DNA from: Peredibacter starrii
GTDB taxonomy: Bacteria; Bdellovibrionota; Bacteriovoracia; Bacteriovoracales; Bacteriovoracaceae
Length of the DNA stretch: 64,000 nucleotides
NCBI RefSeq assembly: GCF_034259205.1
Contig: NZ_CP139487.1
Coordinates: 124,001-188,000, forward strand
Direction of reading: 5' to 3'
The notes below the pieces were generated by a model. It saw nothing but the letters and a program-made list of their open reading frames with translations, searched no databases and was not told the origin of the DNA. The translations under genes were made by a program, and so were the position numbers. Below are positions 1 through 10,327 of this stretch, piece by piece. Positions within the stretch are counted from its first letter, which is position 1, and each line of letters starts with the position of its first letter.

Positions 1-738
1 CGGAATAACATCCATCATGAACCAGTCAGGCTTGTTTGGTGAGCGAAGAAGTGACTCAACCACTTTAAGACGCTTAATGATCTTAGCTTTAGCAAGATCA
101 GTTGTAGCGTCACGAAGACCACGACGAAGTTCTTTGTTAAGGATATCGATGTCTACTTTAGAAAGTAGATCTTTAACAACTTCACCACCCATACCAGCTT
201 TGAAATCTACGTTAGCAGATTTCAATTCGTGGAATTTCTGCTCAGAAAGGATCGTTCCAACAGGAAGGCCACCCTCTGCTTCAGTGTTTGAAGAAGAAGT
301 TACGATGTAAGCTTCGTTATAAAGGATTCTTTCAAGATCTTTTAGAGAAAGATCAAGAAGAGCACCGATACGAGAAGGAAGAGAACGAAGGAACCAGATG
401 TGAGCAACTGGAGAAGCTAGCTCAATGTGGCCACAACGCTCACGACGTACTTTAGAAAGTGTAACTTCAACGCCACACTTCTCACACACAACACCTCTGT
501 GCTTCATACGCTTATACTTACCGCAGATACACTCGTAATCTTTGATAGGTCCAAAGATCTTAGCGCAGAAAAGACCATCTCTTTCCGGCTTGAATGTACG
601 GTAGTTAATAGTCTCTGGCTTTTTTACTTCGCCGAAAGACCATTCACGGATCGTGTCAGGAGAGGCCATCCTGATAGAGATGGCCTGAACTGAAACTGGA
701 TCTTTTGGTTTATCGAAAAAATTTAATAAGTCTTTCAT
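1..738 (-). CDS. rpoC: RNA polymerase beta' subunit, N-terminal 246 codons (partial)
   Basis: This is the start of the largest RNA polymerase subunit; the rest lies beyond the left edge. The reading frame is open from base 1 and begins at an ATG at 738. The N-terminal zinc ribbon is visible (C70, C72, C85, C88), followed by sequence typical of the beta' clamp. It lies 22 bases downstream of rpoB and is surely cotranscribed with it. The catalytic NADFDGD loop is not in the window. Confidence 0.97.
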   Translation of the reverse strand, partial: MKDLLNFFDKPKDPVSVQAISIRMASPDTIREWSFGEVKKPETINYRTFKPERDGLFCAKIFGPIKDYECICGKYKRMKHRGVVCEKCGVEVTLSKVRRERCGHIELASPVAHIWFLRSLPSRIGALLDLSLKDLERILYNEAYIVTSSSNTEAEGGLPVGTILSEQKFHELKSANVDFKAGMGGEVVKDLLSKVDIDILNKELRRGLRDATTDLAKAKIIKRLKVVESLLRSPNKPDWFMMDVIP

Positions 739-760
739 TGAGCTAATCCTGTTCTAAAAA

Positions 761-3700
761 TTAAAGTAATGGCTCTGCAGTCGGTTCTTCTAATTTCACA
801 TCAAGCGCAAGTGCTTGAAGCTCGCGAATTAGAACGTTAAACGACTCTGGTAAGCCTGGTTCAAGAACCTGCTCGCCTTTAACAATAGACTCATACATGC
901 GCGTTCTACCTACAACGTCATCCGACTTAACAGTCAGGAACTCTTGTAGAGTATAAGCAGCACCGTATGCTTCAAGTGCCCACACTTCCATTTCCCCTAG
1001 ACGCTGACCACCGAACTGAGCTTTACCACCAAGCGGCTGCTGAGTAACAAGTGAGTAAGGACCAGTAGAACGAGCGTGAATTTTCTCATCAACAAGGTGG
1101 TGAAGTTTCAACATGTACATTGAACCAACCGTTACTTCCTCAGAGAAAGCTTCGCCTGTGATACCGTCGAATAGAGTCGTCTTACCTGAACGATCAAGCT
1201 CAGCTAGGTCGAACATTTCTTCGATATCTTTTTCAGTAGCACCATCGAATGTAGGAGATGCGAAACGAACACCAGACTGAAGTTTTTCAGCAAGCTCTTT
1301 AACTTGAGCGTCTGAAGCTTTCTTCAACCAAGCATCTGTTTCAGGAGTCTTATAGATCTTAGAGATTAGATCTTTAATTCTATGAAGCTCCATTTGCTCT
1401 TCCATCATGTAACGAATCTTGTCACCAAGACCGCGACCTGCCCAACCAAGGTGAAGCTCGAAGAGCTGACCGATGTTCATACGTGAAGGAACCCCTAGTG
1501 GGTTCAATACGATTTCAACCGGAGTACCGTCGGCCATATAAGGCATGTCTTCTACTGGAAGAACGCGTGAGATAACACCTTTGTTACCGTGACGACCCGC
1601 CATTTTATCACCCGGCTGAAGCTTACGCTTAATCGCGATGTAAACAACGACTTTCTTGATAACGCCAGGAGGAAGCTCATCACCTTTGTGAAGTTTTGCA
1701 ATCTCTTCATTCGCTTTAGCACGTACACGGTTAATACGGTTACGGATGTCAGCGAAGTACTCAGAAAGCTTCTCTTCAAGATCAGCTTTAAGAGGTAGGT
1801 ATCCGATAAGCTCGAAAGGAATAGAGTAAAGAACTTCGTCTGTAATCTTAGTACCTTTCTTAAGTAGTTCAGATGAACCATCTTCAGAAACGAGTTTATC
1901 TTCAGTTACTGCACCACCAAGCATGTCAGCGATTTTCTTAATTGCTGAACGCTGGATGGCCTTGATTTCAATGTTCTCATCACGACGGATAAGAGCAGTT
2001 TCTTTTTCAATGATCGCTTTAGAACGAGCATCTAGTTCAACACCTTCACGAGTGAAGACGTGAGCATCAATTACTGTTCCGCGAACTGAAGAAGGAACGC
2101 GAAGAGAAGTATCTTTAACGTCTCCGGCCTTATCACCGAAGATAGCTTTAAGAAGTTTTTCTTCTGGAGAAAGTTGAGTTTCACCTTTTGGAGTGATCTT
2201 ACCAACTAGGATGTCTCCTGGTTTTACGATCGCACCAACGCGGATGATACCAGCTTCATCAAGGTCTTTTAGGGCCTCTTCAGAAACGTTTGGAATATCG
2301 CGAGTGATTTCTTCTTTACCAAGTTTAGTATCACGAGCTTCCACTTCGTAGTTCTCGATGTGGATCGTAGTGAATACGTCTTGAGCAAGGATCTTCTCGT
2401 TAATAAGGATTGAATCCTCGTAGTTATAACCACCCCATGGCATGAATGCCACTAGGATGTTCTGACCAAGAGCTAGGTCACCAAACTGAGTCGCTGGACC
2501 GTCGGCGATAACATCACCAGCGTGAACGCGGTCACCTTCTTTAACTAGAGCTTTCTGGTTAATAGAAGTGTTTTGGTTAGAGCGTTGGTATTTAACTAGC
2601 TTGTGAACGTCTACGCCTGATTCTTCTTCTTTGAAGTTATCGCGTTGGATAACGATACGGTTAGAATCAACGAAGATTACTTTACCGTCGTGGCCAGCGA
2701 AAAGAATCGCACCAGAGTCACGTGCAACAGTTGATTCAACACCTGTACCAACAAGAGGAGCGTCAGTTTTAACAACTGGCACCGCTTGTCTCATCATGTT
2801 TGAACCCATTAGCGCTCGGTTAGCATCATCGTGCTCAAGGAACGGAATCAATGAAGTAGCGATCGAGATCATTTGTGATGGAGAAACGTCCATCAAATCA
2901 ACTTCAGACGCGTCCACTAGTGCAAGTTCACCCTGCTTACGAGCAGCGATCATGTTACCAGCAACTTTTCCGTCTTTAATGAAGTGATTATCAGCTTGAG
3001 CGATAATTTTTCCTTCTTCTTCGAAAGAAGAGAAGTACTTGATCTTCTTCTCAATTGAGCGATCTTCGTTAACAACACGGTACGGAGATTCAATGAATCC
3101 GTACTCAGAAACTTTCGCGTATGTAGCAAGAGACGTGATTAGACCAATGTTTGGTCCCTCTGGAGTCTCAATTGGACACATACGACCGTAGTGAGTTGCG
3201 TGAACGTCACGTACTTCGAAACCAGCGCGCTCACGAGTTAGACCACCTGGGCCTAGAGCTGAAAGACGACGCTTGTGTGTTACTTCAGATAGTGGGTTTG
3301 TTTGATCCATGAACTGAGAAAGTTGAGAAGATCCGAAGAACTCCTTAACTGCAGCAGCAACTGGCTTTTGGTTCACAAGATCGTGCGGCATCATTGTGTC
3401 GAGTTCTTGAATCGACATTCTTTCTTTTACCGCTCTTTCCATACGAACTAGACCAACACGGAATTGGTTCTCAAGAAGTTCACCAACCGCACGAACACGA
3501 CGGTTACCAAGGTGATCGATATCATCGACTTGACCTTTACCGTTGTTAAGATCCACAAGGTACTTAACAGTTGTAAGGATATCTTCTTTTGTAAGAACTG
3601 TGTTCTCAACAGGGATATCAAGACCGAACTTATAGTTGATCTTCATACGGCCTACTTTAGATAGGTCATATTTTGTCGCTGTAAAGAACAGACCGCCGAA

Positions 3701-4882
3701 AAGTGTTTCAGCAGCTTCAATCGTTGGTGGCTCACCTGGACGAAGTCTTTCGAAAATTTTAACAAGAGCTTCTTCAGTAGAGTGAGTCTTATCAAGATAA
3801 AGTGTGTTTCTGATTTGATCAGAGTAGTTCACGTTATCAATGTAGATAGTTTCAACTGACTTGATACCAGCTTTGATAAATTCGAAAATCTTAGATTCAG
3901 TAAGGGCCTCGTTTGCAGAAGCGATAACTTCACCTGTTGATTTGTCGTAGATATCGTCAGCAATAACTTTTCCAACAACTTCTTCAAGTTTAAGTGGAAG
4001 AGCTTTAAGACCAGATTCCTGAAGTTTTTTAACTGCAGGCTTAGTGATCTTTTTGCCTTTCTTGATGATTGCTTCACCAGTTTTTGGGTGAAGGATATCG
4101 TCATCAATACGAGCACCAGTAAGTAGTTCGTAATCTAGCTCACGAGAATAACCTTTCTCAGAAAGATTGATTTTCTCAAGAGGATAGAACGCCTTAAGAA
4201 GGTCAGCTACAGAGTAGCCCATTGCTTTAAGGATAACTGTTGCGTGGAACTTACGTTTACGGTCGATACGAGCGTAAAGAATGTTTTTGTGATCGAATTC
4301 GAAATCCAACCATGAACCACGGTGAGGGATGATACGAGCTGAGTAAAGAAGCTTACCAGAAGAGTGCTTCTTACCAGAATCGTGTTCAAAAATGATCCCT
4401 GGAGAACGGTGTAGCTGAGATACGATTACGCGCTCAGTACCGTTGAATATGAATGACCCAGTTGGGGCCATTAGAGGAATGTTACCTAGGTAAACTTCCT
4501 GTTCTTTAATTGATGAAATAGTACGCTGACCATCTTCACGCTCTGAAGTCATATCGTAGAAGATTAGACGAACTGTCACCTTCAATGGTGATTCATATGA
4601 AAGACCGCGGGCACGACATTCACCCACTGAGTATTTAGGCTCTTCTAGTGTGTAACTAACGAACTCTAGAGATACAGTCTTGTTAAAATCGAAAATTGGG
4701 AAAATAGACTTGAAGACAGCCTGAAGGCCCTTATCTTCACGTTTTGCAGGAGGGATATCTTTTTGAAGGAAATCCTCGTACGAGCTGATCTGCAGTTTCA
4801 TCAAGCTCGGCGGTGACATCACATAGTCGTTTTTGCTGAAACTTCTACGTGTCCACTCGTTTGGTGCAAATACTTTTGTCAT
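761..4882 (-). CDS. rpoB: RNA polymerase beta subunit
   Basis: This is the second catalytic subunit of RNA polymerase, 1373 residues, a normal length for proteobacteria. The rifampicin-binding region is intact ([20 protein letters not shown], then [18 protein letters not shown]). The usual Asp, His and Ser positions linked to rifampicin resistance carry their sensitive-type residues, while the second position of the usual NN pair is Thr. The C-terminal [19 protein letters not shown] block that contacts beta' is present. It follows rplL across a 116-base gap holding an attenuator-like hairpin and precedes rpoC in the conserved ribosomal protein-RNA polymerase operon. Confidence 0.99.
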   Translation of the reverse strand: MTKVFAPNEWTRRSFSKNDYVMSPPSLMKLQISSYEDFLQKDIPPAKREDKGLQAVFKSIFPIFDFNKTVSLEFVSYTLEEPKYSVGECRARGLSYESPLKVTVRLIFYDMTSEREDGQRTISSIKEQEVYLGNIPLMAPTGSFIFNGTERVIVSQLHRSPGIIFEHDSGKKHSSGKLLYSARIIPHRGSWLDFEFDHKNILYARIDRKRKFHATVILKAMGYSVADLLKAFYPLEKINLSEKGYSRELDYELLTGARIDDDILHPKTGEAIIKKGKKITKPAVKKLQESGLKALPLKLEEVVGKVIADDIYDKSTGEVIASANEALTESKIFEFIKAGIKSVETIYIDNVNYSDQIRNTLYLDKTHSTEEALVKIFERLRPGEPPTIEAAETLFGGLFFTATKYDLSKVGRMKINYKFGLDIPVENTVLTKEDILTTVKYLVDLNNGKGQVDDIDHLGNRRVRAVGELLENQFRVGLVRMERAVKERMSIQELDTMMPHDLVNQKPVAAAVKEFFGSSQLSQFMDQTNPLSEVTHKRRLSALGPGGLTRERAGFEVRDVHATHYGRMCPIETPEGPNIGLITSLATYAKVSEYGFIESPYRVVNEDRSIEKKIKYFSSFEEEGKIIAQADNHFIKDGKVAGNMIAARKQGELALVDASEVDLMDVSPSQMISIATSLIPFLEHDDANRALMGSNMMRQAVPVVKTDAPLVGTGVESTVARDSGAILFAGHDGKVIFVDSNRIVIQRDNFKEEESGVDVHKLVKYQRSNQNTSINQKALVKEGDRVHAGDVIADGPATQFGDLALGQNILVAFMPWGGYNYEDSILINEKILAQDVFTTIHIENYEVEARDTKLGKEEITRDIPNVSEEALKDLDEAGIIRVGAIVKPGDILVGKITPKGETQLSPEEKLLKAIFGDKAGDVKDTSLRVPSSVRGTVIDAHVFTREGVELDARSKAIIEKETALIRRDENIEIKAIQRSAIKKIADMLGGAVTEDKLVSEDGSSELLKKGTKITDEVLYSIPFELIGYLPLKADLEEKLSEYFADIRNRINRVRAKANEEIAKLHKGDELPPGVIKKVVVYIAIKRKLQPGDKMAGRHGNKGVISRVLPVEDMPYMADGTPVEIVLNPLGVPSRMNIGQLFELHLGWAGRGLGDKIRYMMEEQMELHRIKDLISKIYKTPETDAWLKKASDAQVKELAEKLQSGVRFASPTFDGATEKDIEEMFDLAELDRSGKTTLFDGITGEAFSEEVTVGSMYMLKLHHLVDEKIHARSTGPYSLVTQQPLGGKAQFGGQRLGEMEVWALEAYGAAYTLQEFLTVKSDDVVGRTRMYESIVKGEQVLEPGLPESFNVLIRELQALALDVKLEEPTAEPLL

Positions 4883-4937
4883 TTAATGACTCCTGAGTAT
4901 GTAGGGCTCAACTAACCTAAAAATTCTTCTAAAACGC

Positions 4938-4970
4938 AAAAATGGAAGCAGGTTTGAGGCCTGCTTCCAT
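4938..4970 (-). terminator. rplL-rpoB intergenic hairpin with T tract (attenuator-like)
   Basis: An 11-bp perfect inverted repeat (ATGGAAGCAGG at 4942-4952 with CCTGCTTCCAT at 4960-4970, 7-base loop) is followed on the minus strand by five T residues. This is the layout of an intrinsic terminator, but it sits inside the conserved rplJL-rpoBC operon. A partial terminator or RNA-processing site that lowers rpoB relative to rplL is therefore the best reading, by analogy with the E. coli attenuator at this place. Confidence 0.75.
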
Positions 4971-4998
4971 GGAATCCCGAGGGACTATGAGAACAAAA

Positions 4999-5367
4999 TT
5001 ACTTAACTTCGACTTTAGCGCCGGCAGCTTCAAGCTTCTTCTTAAGCTCAGCAGCTTCATCTTTCGATACGCCTTCTTTAACAGTCTTAGGTGCGCCTTC
5101 AACAAGGTCTTTTGCTTCTTTAAGACCAAGACCAGTGATAGCACGTACTTCTTTAATAACGTTGATTGGTGAAGCACCTTTATCAGCAAGAACTACTGTG
5201 AATTCTGTTTTTTCTTCAGCAGCAGGACCAGCAGCAGCAGCACCAGCAACAGCTACAGGAGCTGCAGATACGCCGAATTTAGTTTCAAGTTCTTTAACTA
5301 GGTTAGCTAGGTCAAGAACTGACATTTTTGAAACGTGCTCGATAAGTTGTTCGTTAGTGATAGACAT
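4999..5367 (-). CDS. rplL: 50S ribosomal protein L7/L12
   Basis: This is the acidic stalk protein that recruits translation factors to the ribosome, 122 residues. It shows an N-terminal dimerisation helix pair, an Ala/Gly/Pro-rich hinge (about residues 36-50) and the conserved C-terminal domain with EKTEFTVVL and [13 protein letters not shown] strong ribosome binding site (AGGAG) precedes the ATG. It lies 33 bases downstream of rplJ. Confidence 0.99.
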   Translation of the reverse strand: MSITNEQLIEHVSKMSVLDLANLVKELETKFGVSAAPVAVAGAAAAGPAAEEKTEFTVVLADKGASPINVIKEVRAITGLGLKEAKDLVEGAPKTVKEGVSKDEAAELKKKLEAAGAKVEVK

Positions 5368-5400
5368 AATAATCTCCTAAAATTTTTTAAAATGTTTAAA

Positions 5401-5922
5401 TTAAGCGTTTTCAGTAGCAGGGGCAGCAGCGCCACCTTGTTTTTGCTCTTGAATCGCGAATAGTACTCTAGCGAAAGCAGATACTGGGGCATTAAATGTA
5501 GCAAGTAATGTTCCAAGCATTTGGTTACGAGATGGCAATTTCGCAAGTGCCACTACTTCTGCTTTTGATAGTTTTTGAGTTCCAAGTTGACCGCCCTTAA
5601 TAGTAACGATGTTCTCGAACTCACCAGCTGCATCGTTTACGATTTTCGCAACAGCCGCTGCGTCTTCGTAAGCAAATGCAACAGCACTAGATCCCTTCAG
5701 ATCAGCAAGAAGACCTTCAGCAAATGTACCTTTAGCCGCGCGAGCGAAAAGAGTGTTACGAGTAATGACCATGTGGCCTTTAGCTTCGCGAACGTTCTTT
5801 CTGATTCTTACAGAATCAACTGAAGGGATACCTACGAGGTTTGTTAAGAAGACAGCTTGTGACTTCTCAATTTTCTCTTTGATTGAAGAAACTACTGCGT
5901 CTTTTTCTGCACGTGTCATCAT
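5401..5922 (-). CDS. rplJ: 50S ribosomal protein L10
   Basis: L10 anchors the L7/L12 dimers to 23S rRNA at the ribosomal stalk base. The protein has 173 residues and the typical N-terminal rRNA-binding domain with VFLTNLVGIPS and VITRNTLFARA. Two in-frame ATGs lie side by side (5922 and 5919); the first is 8 bases from the GGAGGA at 5931-5936 and was chosen. An L10 leader RNA lies just upstream, so autogenous control of rplJL by L10-L7/L12 is expected. Confidence 0.98.
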   Translation of the reverse strand: MMTRAEKDAVVSSIKEKIEKSQAVFLTNLVGIPSVDSVRIRKNVREAKGHMVITRNTLFARAAKGTFAEGLLADLKGSSAVAFAYEDAAAVAKIVNDAAGEFENIVTIKGGQLGTQKLSKAEVVALAKLPSRNQMLGTLLATFNAPVSAFARVLFAIQEQKQGGAAAPATENA

Positions 5923-5949
5923 AGTTTCATTCCTCCGTTGTTAATATAT

Positions 5950-6013
5950 GGAGGGGAGTTTCGGCGGGCTTTACACTTCTATGTGAAGAAACCTGCTGTC
6001 TTCAACCCCTACA
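5950..6013 (-). ncRNA. Ribosomal protein L10 leader
   Basis: The rplA-rplJ gap on the minus strand contains the L10-leader core: GAAGACAGCAGG, a variable hairpin, then AGCCCGCCGA. It is closed by an AGGGG (6010-6006) with CCCCT (5956-5952) stem. L10 complexed with L7/L12 binds this kink-turn-like element in many bacteria to repress rplJL translation. The call rests on recognising the motif and its position; no covariance search was run. Confidence 0.8.
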
Positions 6014-6024
6014 AAGTCAAAAAA

Positions 6025-6729
6025 TTATAGAGATACAGTTGATGCGTCGTTAGCATCGATCTTCACGCCTGGGCCCATAGTAGTGCTGATTGTAAGCGAC
6101 TTAACGTATGTACCTTTAGCAGAAGATGGCTTAGCACGAAGGATCGCACCAGTAACAGCTTTGAAGTTTTCAAGAAGTTGAGCTTCAGTGAAAGATTTCT
6201 TACCGATTGGAACGTGTACGATACCAGTTTTATCAGCACGGTATTCAACTTTACCGGCTTTTTGCTCAGCGATTGCTTTAGAAACGTCAGTTGTAACTGT
6301 TCCTAGCTTTGGGTTCGGCATAAGACCACGTGGACCAAGTACGCGAGCGATCTTACCGATCTTACCCATCATATCTGGAGTCGCGATTACGCGATCGAAA
6401 TCCATCCAACCACCAGCGATTTTGTTGATGATGTCGTCACCACCAACGAAGTCAGCACCAGCTTTCTCAGCTTCAGCAAGTTTTTCACCTGCAGTGATAA
6501 CTACAACAGTTGTCTTCTTACCAGTACCAGCTGGCATAACGATCGCACCACGAACCATTTGGTCAGCGTGACGAGGGTCAATACCAAGACGGAAAGCAAG
6601 ATCAACAGTTTCGTCGAATTTTGCGTAAGCAGAAGACTTAGCAAGAGCTACAGCTTCTGAAACAGAATAAAGCTTTGTAGAATCAACTTTCTTCGCGGCT
6701 TCTTTATATTTTGGCGATACTTTTTTCAT
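6025..6729 (-). CDS. rplA: 50S ribosomal protein L1
   Basis: L1 forms the mobile stalk that helps release deacylated tRNA from the E site, and it is a translational repressor of rplKA in many bacteria. The protein has 234 residues, a standard length. The conserved [10 protein letters not shown](L)GTVT block lies in the second domain, together with [20 protein letters not shown] near the N terminus. It follows rplK by 45 bases in the same operon. Confidence 0.99.
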   Translation of the reverse strand: MKKVSPKYKEAAKKVDSTKLYSVSEAVALAKSSAYAKFDETVDLAFRLGIDPRHADQMVRGAIVMPAGTGKKTTVVVITAGEKLAEAEKAGADFVGGDDIINKIAGGWMDFDRVIATPDMMGKIGKIARVLGPRGLMPNPKLGTVTTDVSKAIAEQKAGKVEYRADKTGIVHVPIGKKSFTEAQLLENFKAVTGAILRAKPSSAKGTYVKSLTISTTMGPGVKIDANDASTVSL

Positions 6730-6774
6730 TTTTAATCCTTATCGGTTCAAACGACCTTTATGGGGTCTCCCGTA

Positions 6775-7203
6775 TTACTTATAATCTAATTTAAGACCCA
6801 TAGAACGGACTGAACCTTCTACAGTACGCTTAGCAGCTTCATGAGATGCAGCAGTTAGATCTGGTTCTTTAGCTTTTGCAACTTCAGAAACAACCTTCTC
6901 AGAAACTGAGCCTGCAACTTCGTGACCTGGTTTCTTAGAACCAGACTGAAGCTTAAGCTTATCTTTGATTAGATAAGTAGCTGGTGGCGTCTTAGTTACG
7001 AATGTGAAAGTTCTGTCCGAATAAACAGTGATGATTGTCGGAAGAACAACACCCATGTCTTTCTGTGTACGAGCATTGAATGCCTTACAGAATTCCATGA
7101 TGTTCACACCACGTTGACCAAGAGCTGGACCAATTGGTGGAGATGGGTTTGCTTTCCCACCTGCGATTTGAAGCTTGATAAAGCCTGTGACTTTCTTAGC
7201 CAT
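6775..7203 (-). CDS. rplK: 50S ribosomal protein L11
   Basis: L11 binds the GTPase-associated centre of 23S rRNA. The protein has 142 residues. The N-terminal [20 protein letters not shown] block with its proline-rich turn is the thiostrepton-site signature, and the C-terminal rRNA-binding domain ends in [13 protein letters not shown]. It lies 46 bases downstream of nusG, the usual order. Confidence 0.99.
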   Translation of the reverse strand: MAKKVTGFIKLQIAGGKANPSPPIGPALGQRGVNIMEFCKAFNARTQKDMGVVLPTIITVYSDRTFTFVTKTPPATYLIKDKLKLQSGSKKPGHEVAGSVSEKVVSEVAKAKEPDLTAASHEAAKRTVEGSVRSMGLKLDYK

Positions 7204-7249
7204 GATTACTCCTTGCGGTCTTAACGACTATCGTCTCCCGCTTTAATTA

Positions 7250-7825
7250 TTAAACCTTCTCTACTTGAGAGAATTCTAGTTCTACTGGTGTCGGACGACC
7301 AAAGATCGAAACCTGAACCTTCACTTTACCTTTGTCAGAAATGGCTTCTACCACACCAACGAACGAAGCGAATGGCCCTTCGATAACTTTTACAGAATCG
7401 CCTTCAGAGAAGTTAGCAACAGAACGAGTACGCTTGAAGCCTTCTGCAAGAGAAGCTGTCATTGAAGCTGCTTCCTCGTCAGAGATAGGCATCGGCTTAT
7501 CTTTAGTACCGCCAATGAAGCCGGTAATTTTGTCTGTATCTTTTACTAAGTGCCATGTCTTTTCAGTCATGATCATTTTGATAAGAACGTAACCTGGGAA
7601 GAATTTCTTCTTCATAGTACGCTTCTTACCATTTACGTTCGCAACCACTGATTCTTCAGGAACCATGATCTCAGCGAAGTATTCAGTCATATTGTGATTA
7701 ACAATACGCTCTTTAAGAGTTTTTAGAACGCGGTTTTCGAATCCACTTAATACGTGAACGATATACCATTTGAAATCCGGAGAATCGCCAGTAGCGAGTA
7801 CTCTCTCTGTATTTGCATCAGTCAT
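7250..7825 (-). CDS. nusG: Transcription termination/antitermination factor NusG
   Basis: NusG binds the RNA polymerase clamp, suppresses pausing and links polymerase to Rho or the ribosome. The protein has 191 residues. The NGN domain (WYIVHVLSGFENRV near residue 20; FFPGYVLIKM near 75) is followed by a C-terminal KOW domain (FSEGDSVKVIEGPFASFVG). It is 11 bases downstream of secE, the near-universal secE-nusG pair. Confidence 0.98.
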   Translation of the reverse strand: MTDANTERVLATGDSPDFKWYIVHVLSGFENRVLKTLKERIVNHNMTEYFAEIMVPEESVVANVNGKKRTMKKKFFPGYVLIKMIMTEKTWHLVKDTDKITGFIGGTKDKPMPISDEEAASMTASLAEGFKRTRSVANFSEGDSVKVIEGPFASFVGVVEAISDKGKVKVQVSIFGRPTPVELEFSQVEKV

Positions 7826-7836
7826 TCTATTGATCC

Positions 7837-8226
7837 TTATTTATTAACTAGACCTAGAAGATAGTTGGCACCAAAATCGAAAAAGCCGAAGACAAATCCG
7901 AAGATAGTTACAGCAATTAGAATCACAAAAGTGTGTCTCCAAGTTTGCTGGCTATCTGGCCATACTACTTTCATAATTTCTTGATAAACATTCGTCAGAA
8001 ACTCTGAAGATTTTGGGTTCTTCATAATTCCTACGTATGCTCCAACAGCGATAAGCACTGACACTACTTGAGTGAGAGCGTGGAAGTAAGGAATCATTGT
8101 CTCTAAAGCAAACCATTCAGCAAGCTTTTCGAAAAAACTGATAAGAACGTAACCAACTAGAATGCAGACAACAGCAACAGTAGCCTGAATCCACTTCTTG
8201 CCTTCATCATTAGAAGCCACAGCCAT
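7837..8226 (-). CDS. secE: Preprotein translocase subunit SecE
   Basis: SecE is the clamp subunit of the SecYEG channel. The protein has 129 residues and three predicted membrane helices (about 13-35, 47-66 and 98-125), like the E. coli three-helix form rather than the short single-helix form. The conserved segment before the last helix, EIMKVVWPDSQQTW, is present. The gene sits between tRNA-Trp and nusG. Confidence 0.96.
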   Translation of the reverse strand: MAVASNDEGKKWIQATVAVVCILVGYVLISFFEKLAEWFALETMIPYFHALTQVVSVLIAVGAYVGIMKNPKSSEFLTNVYQEIMKVVWPDSQQTWRHTFVILIAVTIFGFVFGFFDFGANYLLGLVNK

Positions 8227-8379
8227 TTAAAACCTCAATTTAATCTGAAACGAACTCACATTTATGCAAAATCATAAGAGTTCTGTCTACAAAAAAATGT
8301 ATTTGATTGACAAGTTGGGCACGATTCTTGCGTAACTAAAAACCGACTAGGTCGTGTGCAGTGCAAAAATCGTAGAAGT

Positions 8380-8455
8380 TGGCGGGCGCAGAGGGACTCG
8401 AACCCCCAACCTGCTGATTTGGAATCAGACGCTCTACCGTTGGAGCTATACGCCC
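8380..8455 (-). tRNA. tRNA-Trp (anticodon CCA)
   Basis: A full cloverleaf is visible: acceptor stem GGGCGTA with TGCGCCC, anticodon loop TTCCAAA with CCA, T-loop GGTTCGAGTCC, and an encoded 3' CCA (8380-8382). It lies between tuf and secE, the common bacterial position. The tuf terminator ends only 13 bases upstream. Confidence 0.97.
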
Positions 8456-8468
8456 AGAAAACTGGAAT

Positions 8469-8505
8469 AAAAAAGGCCAACCGAGGTGTTTAGTCTCGGT
8501 TGGCC
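8469..8505 (-). terminator. Rho-independent terminator after tuf
   Basis: An 11-bp perfect stem, GGCCAACCGAG (8475-8485) with CTCGGTTGGCC (8495-8505), has a 9-base loop and is followed on the minus strand by six T residues. It lies 16 bases past the tuf stop codon and just before tRNA-Trp, so it should end or strongly reduce the tRNA-tuf transcript. Confidence 0.92.
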
Positions 8506-8520
8506 GAGTCGCTTTAAATA

Positions 8521-9711
8521 TTAAGCAAGAATATCAGAAACAGTACCGGCACCGATCGTACGACCACCCTCACGGATAGCGAAACGAAGACCCTTCTCCA
8601 TAGCTACTGGAGCGATAAGCTCTACAGCGAAAGAAGTGTTATCGCCTGGCATAATCATCTCAACGCCATCGTTAAGAGTGATTGAACCAGTTACGTCTGT
8701 AGTTCTGAAGTAGAACTGAGGACGGTAACCTTTGAAGATTGGAGTGTGACGTCCACCTTCTTCTTTTGTAAGGATATAAACTTCGCAACGGAATTTAGCG
8801 TGAGGCTTAACCGTTCCTGGTTTAATCATACACTGACCACGTTCAACGTCTTCACGCTTCGTACCACGAAGAAGAAGACCAACGTTATCACCAGCACGAC
8901 CTTCATCAAGAAGTTTACGGAACATTTCAACACCAGTGATTGTTGATTTTTGAGCTTCTTTGATACCGATGATTTCGATCTCTTCGCCCACTTTCACGAT
9001 ACCACGCTCTACACGGCCAGTTACTACTGTACCACGACCAGAGATTGAGAACACGTCCTCAACTGGCATAAGGAATGGCTTATCGATATCACGAGCTGGA
9101 GTCGGGATATATGAATCAACTTGATTCATAAGTTCGATGATTGCGTTTTTACCGATCGCTTCGTCACGGTCTTCAACAGCAGCAAGAGCAGAACCCTTAA
9201 CTACAGGAATATCGTCACCAGGGAATTGGTACTTAGAAAGAAGCTCTCTGATCTCCATTTCTACTAGATCAAGAAGCTCTTTATCGTCTACTTGGTCAAC
9301 TTTGTTCATGAATACTACGATCGCAGGTACACCTACTTGACGAGCAAGAAGGATGTGCTCACGAGTCTGAGGCATAGGGCCGTCAGCAGCAGAACAAACT
9401 AGAATAGCGCCGTCCATTTGAGCAGCACCAGTGATCATGTTTTTAACGTAGTCAGCGTGACCCGGACAATCTACGTGAGCGTAGTGACGGTTAGCTGTTG
9501 TATATTCAACGTGCGCAGTATTGATTGTAATACCACGAGCTTTTTCTTCAGGAGCTGAATCGATGTCAGCGTATGATTTAGCTGTACCACCGTAAACTTT
9601 TGCCATCGTCATTGTGATAGCAGCAGTTAGTGTTGTTTTACCGTGGTCTACGTGACCGATAGTACCGATGTTTACGTGCGGCTTACTACGATCAAATTTT
9701 TCCTTAGCCAT
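8521..9711 (-). CDS. tuf: Elongation factor Tu
   Basis: EF-Tu delivers aminoacyl-tRNA to the ribosome as a GTP complex. The protein has 396 residues. GTPase motifs are intact: GHVDHGKTT (P-loop), RGITI (switch I), [11 protein letters not shown] (switch II) and NKVD. Domains II and III follow. It is transcribed with four upstream tRNA genes and ends at a strong terminator. Whether the genome has a second tuf copy cannot be seen here. Confidence 0.99.
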   Translation of the reverse strand: MAKEKFDRSKPHVNIGTIGHVDHGKTTLTAAITMTMAKVYGGTAKSYADIDSAPEEKARGITINTAHVEYTTANRHYAHVDCPGHADYVKNMITGAAQMDGAILVCSAADGPMPQTREHILLARQVGVPAIVVFMNKVDQVDDKELLDLVEMEIRELLSKYQFPGDDIPVVKGSALAAVEDRDEAIGKNAIIELMNQVDSYIPTPARDIDKPFLMPVEDVFSISGRGTVVTGRVERGIVKVGEEIEIIGIKEAQKSTITGVEMFRKLLDEGRAGDNVGLLLRGTKREDVERGQCMIKPGTVKPHAKFRCEVYILTKEEGGRHTPIFKGYRPQFYFRTTDVTGSITLNDGVEMIMPGDNTSFAVELIAPVAMEKGLRFAIREGGRTIGAGTVSDILA

Positions 9712-9826
9712 GGGGCTTCTCCTTCAAAGTTATTAAGGTCCGAGTTATCTGTGTTTTTGACTGGTAGAGTATGCTCCACCTTGCCTTTAATGACAATAAA
9801 AAAAACCTACCGGCCACATAGAGAAA

Positions 9827-9901
9827 TGGAGCTCACGACGAGGATTGAACTCGTGACCTCTTCCTTACCAAGGAAGTACTCTACCACTGAGCCACGTGAG
9901 C
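9827..9901 (-). tRNA. tRNA-Thr (anticodon GGT)
   Basis: This 75-base cloverleaf has acceptor stem GCTCACG with CGTGAGC, anticodon loop TTGGTAA with GGT, T-loop GTTCAATCC, and an encoded CCA (9827-9829). It is the last of four tRNAs ahead of tuf. Confidence 0.97.
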
Positions 9902-9956
9902 TTTAAATCTATCTATGGGGATTAAATAAGGTTTGTGTTGCTCCATCTCATTAAAA

Positions 9957-10032
9957 TGGAGCGGGCGAAGAGATTCGAACTCTCGACATCCACCTTGGAA
10001 GGGTGGCGCTCTACCAACTGAGCTACGCCCGC
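9957..10032 (-). tRNA. tRNA-Gly (anticodon TCC)
   Basis: This 76-base cloverleaf has acceptor stem GCGGGCG with CGCCCGC, anticodon loop CTTCCAA with TCC, T-loop GTTCGAATC, and an encoded CCA (9957-9959). Confidence 0.97.
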
Positions 10033-10044
10033 AGTTCTAAAAAA

Positions 10045-10130
<86 letters not shown>

Positions 10131-10177
10131 GATTCCTTCCTAATTTTGTTGAACCCGAAGGGTTCATCAGAATTAAG

Positions 10178-10253
10178 TGGAGCTGCTCACAGGAATCGAA
10201 CCTGCGACCTACGGTTTACAAAACCGTTGCTCTACCAACTGAGCTAGAGCAGC
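10178..10253 (-). tRNA. tRNA-Thr (anticodon TGT)
   Basis: This 76-base cloverleaf has acceptor stem GCTGCTC with GAGCAGC, anticodon loop TTTGTAA with TGT, T-loop GTTCGATTC, and an encoded CCA (10178-10180). It is the first gene of the tRNA-tuf unit. Confidence 0.97.
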
Positions 10254-10287
10254 CCATACATCCTCGATAATATCGATGAGTTTGAAA

Positions 10288-10316
10288 TTTATAATGTCAG
10301 CAGCTTACGAAATCAA
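10288..10316 (-). promoter_or_regulatory. Promoter of the tRNA-tuf operon
   Basis: On the minus strand a TTGATT box (10316-10311) and a TATAAA box (10293-10288) are separated by exactly 17 bases. Transcription would start near 10281, about 28 bases before the first tRNA. The match to the sigma-70 consensus is good in both boxes. Confidence 0.75.
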
Positions 10317-10327
10317 GCTTTTTTAAG

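Noticed and set aside
8262-8480. A 72-codon frame on the minus strand over tRNA-Trp
   Set aside because: It reads through the tRNA and the tuf terminator and ends in noncoding sequence; the SNGRASDSKSAGWGFESL stretch is translated tRNA.
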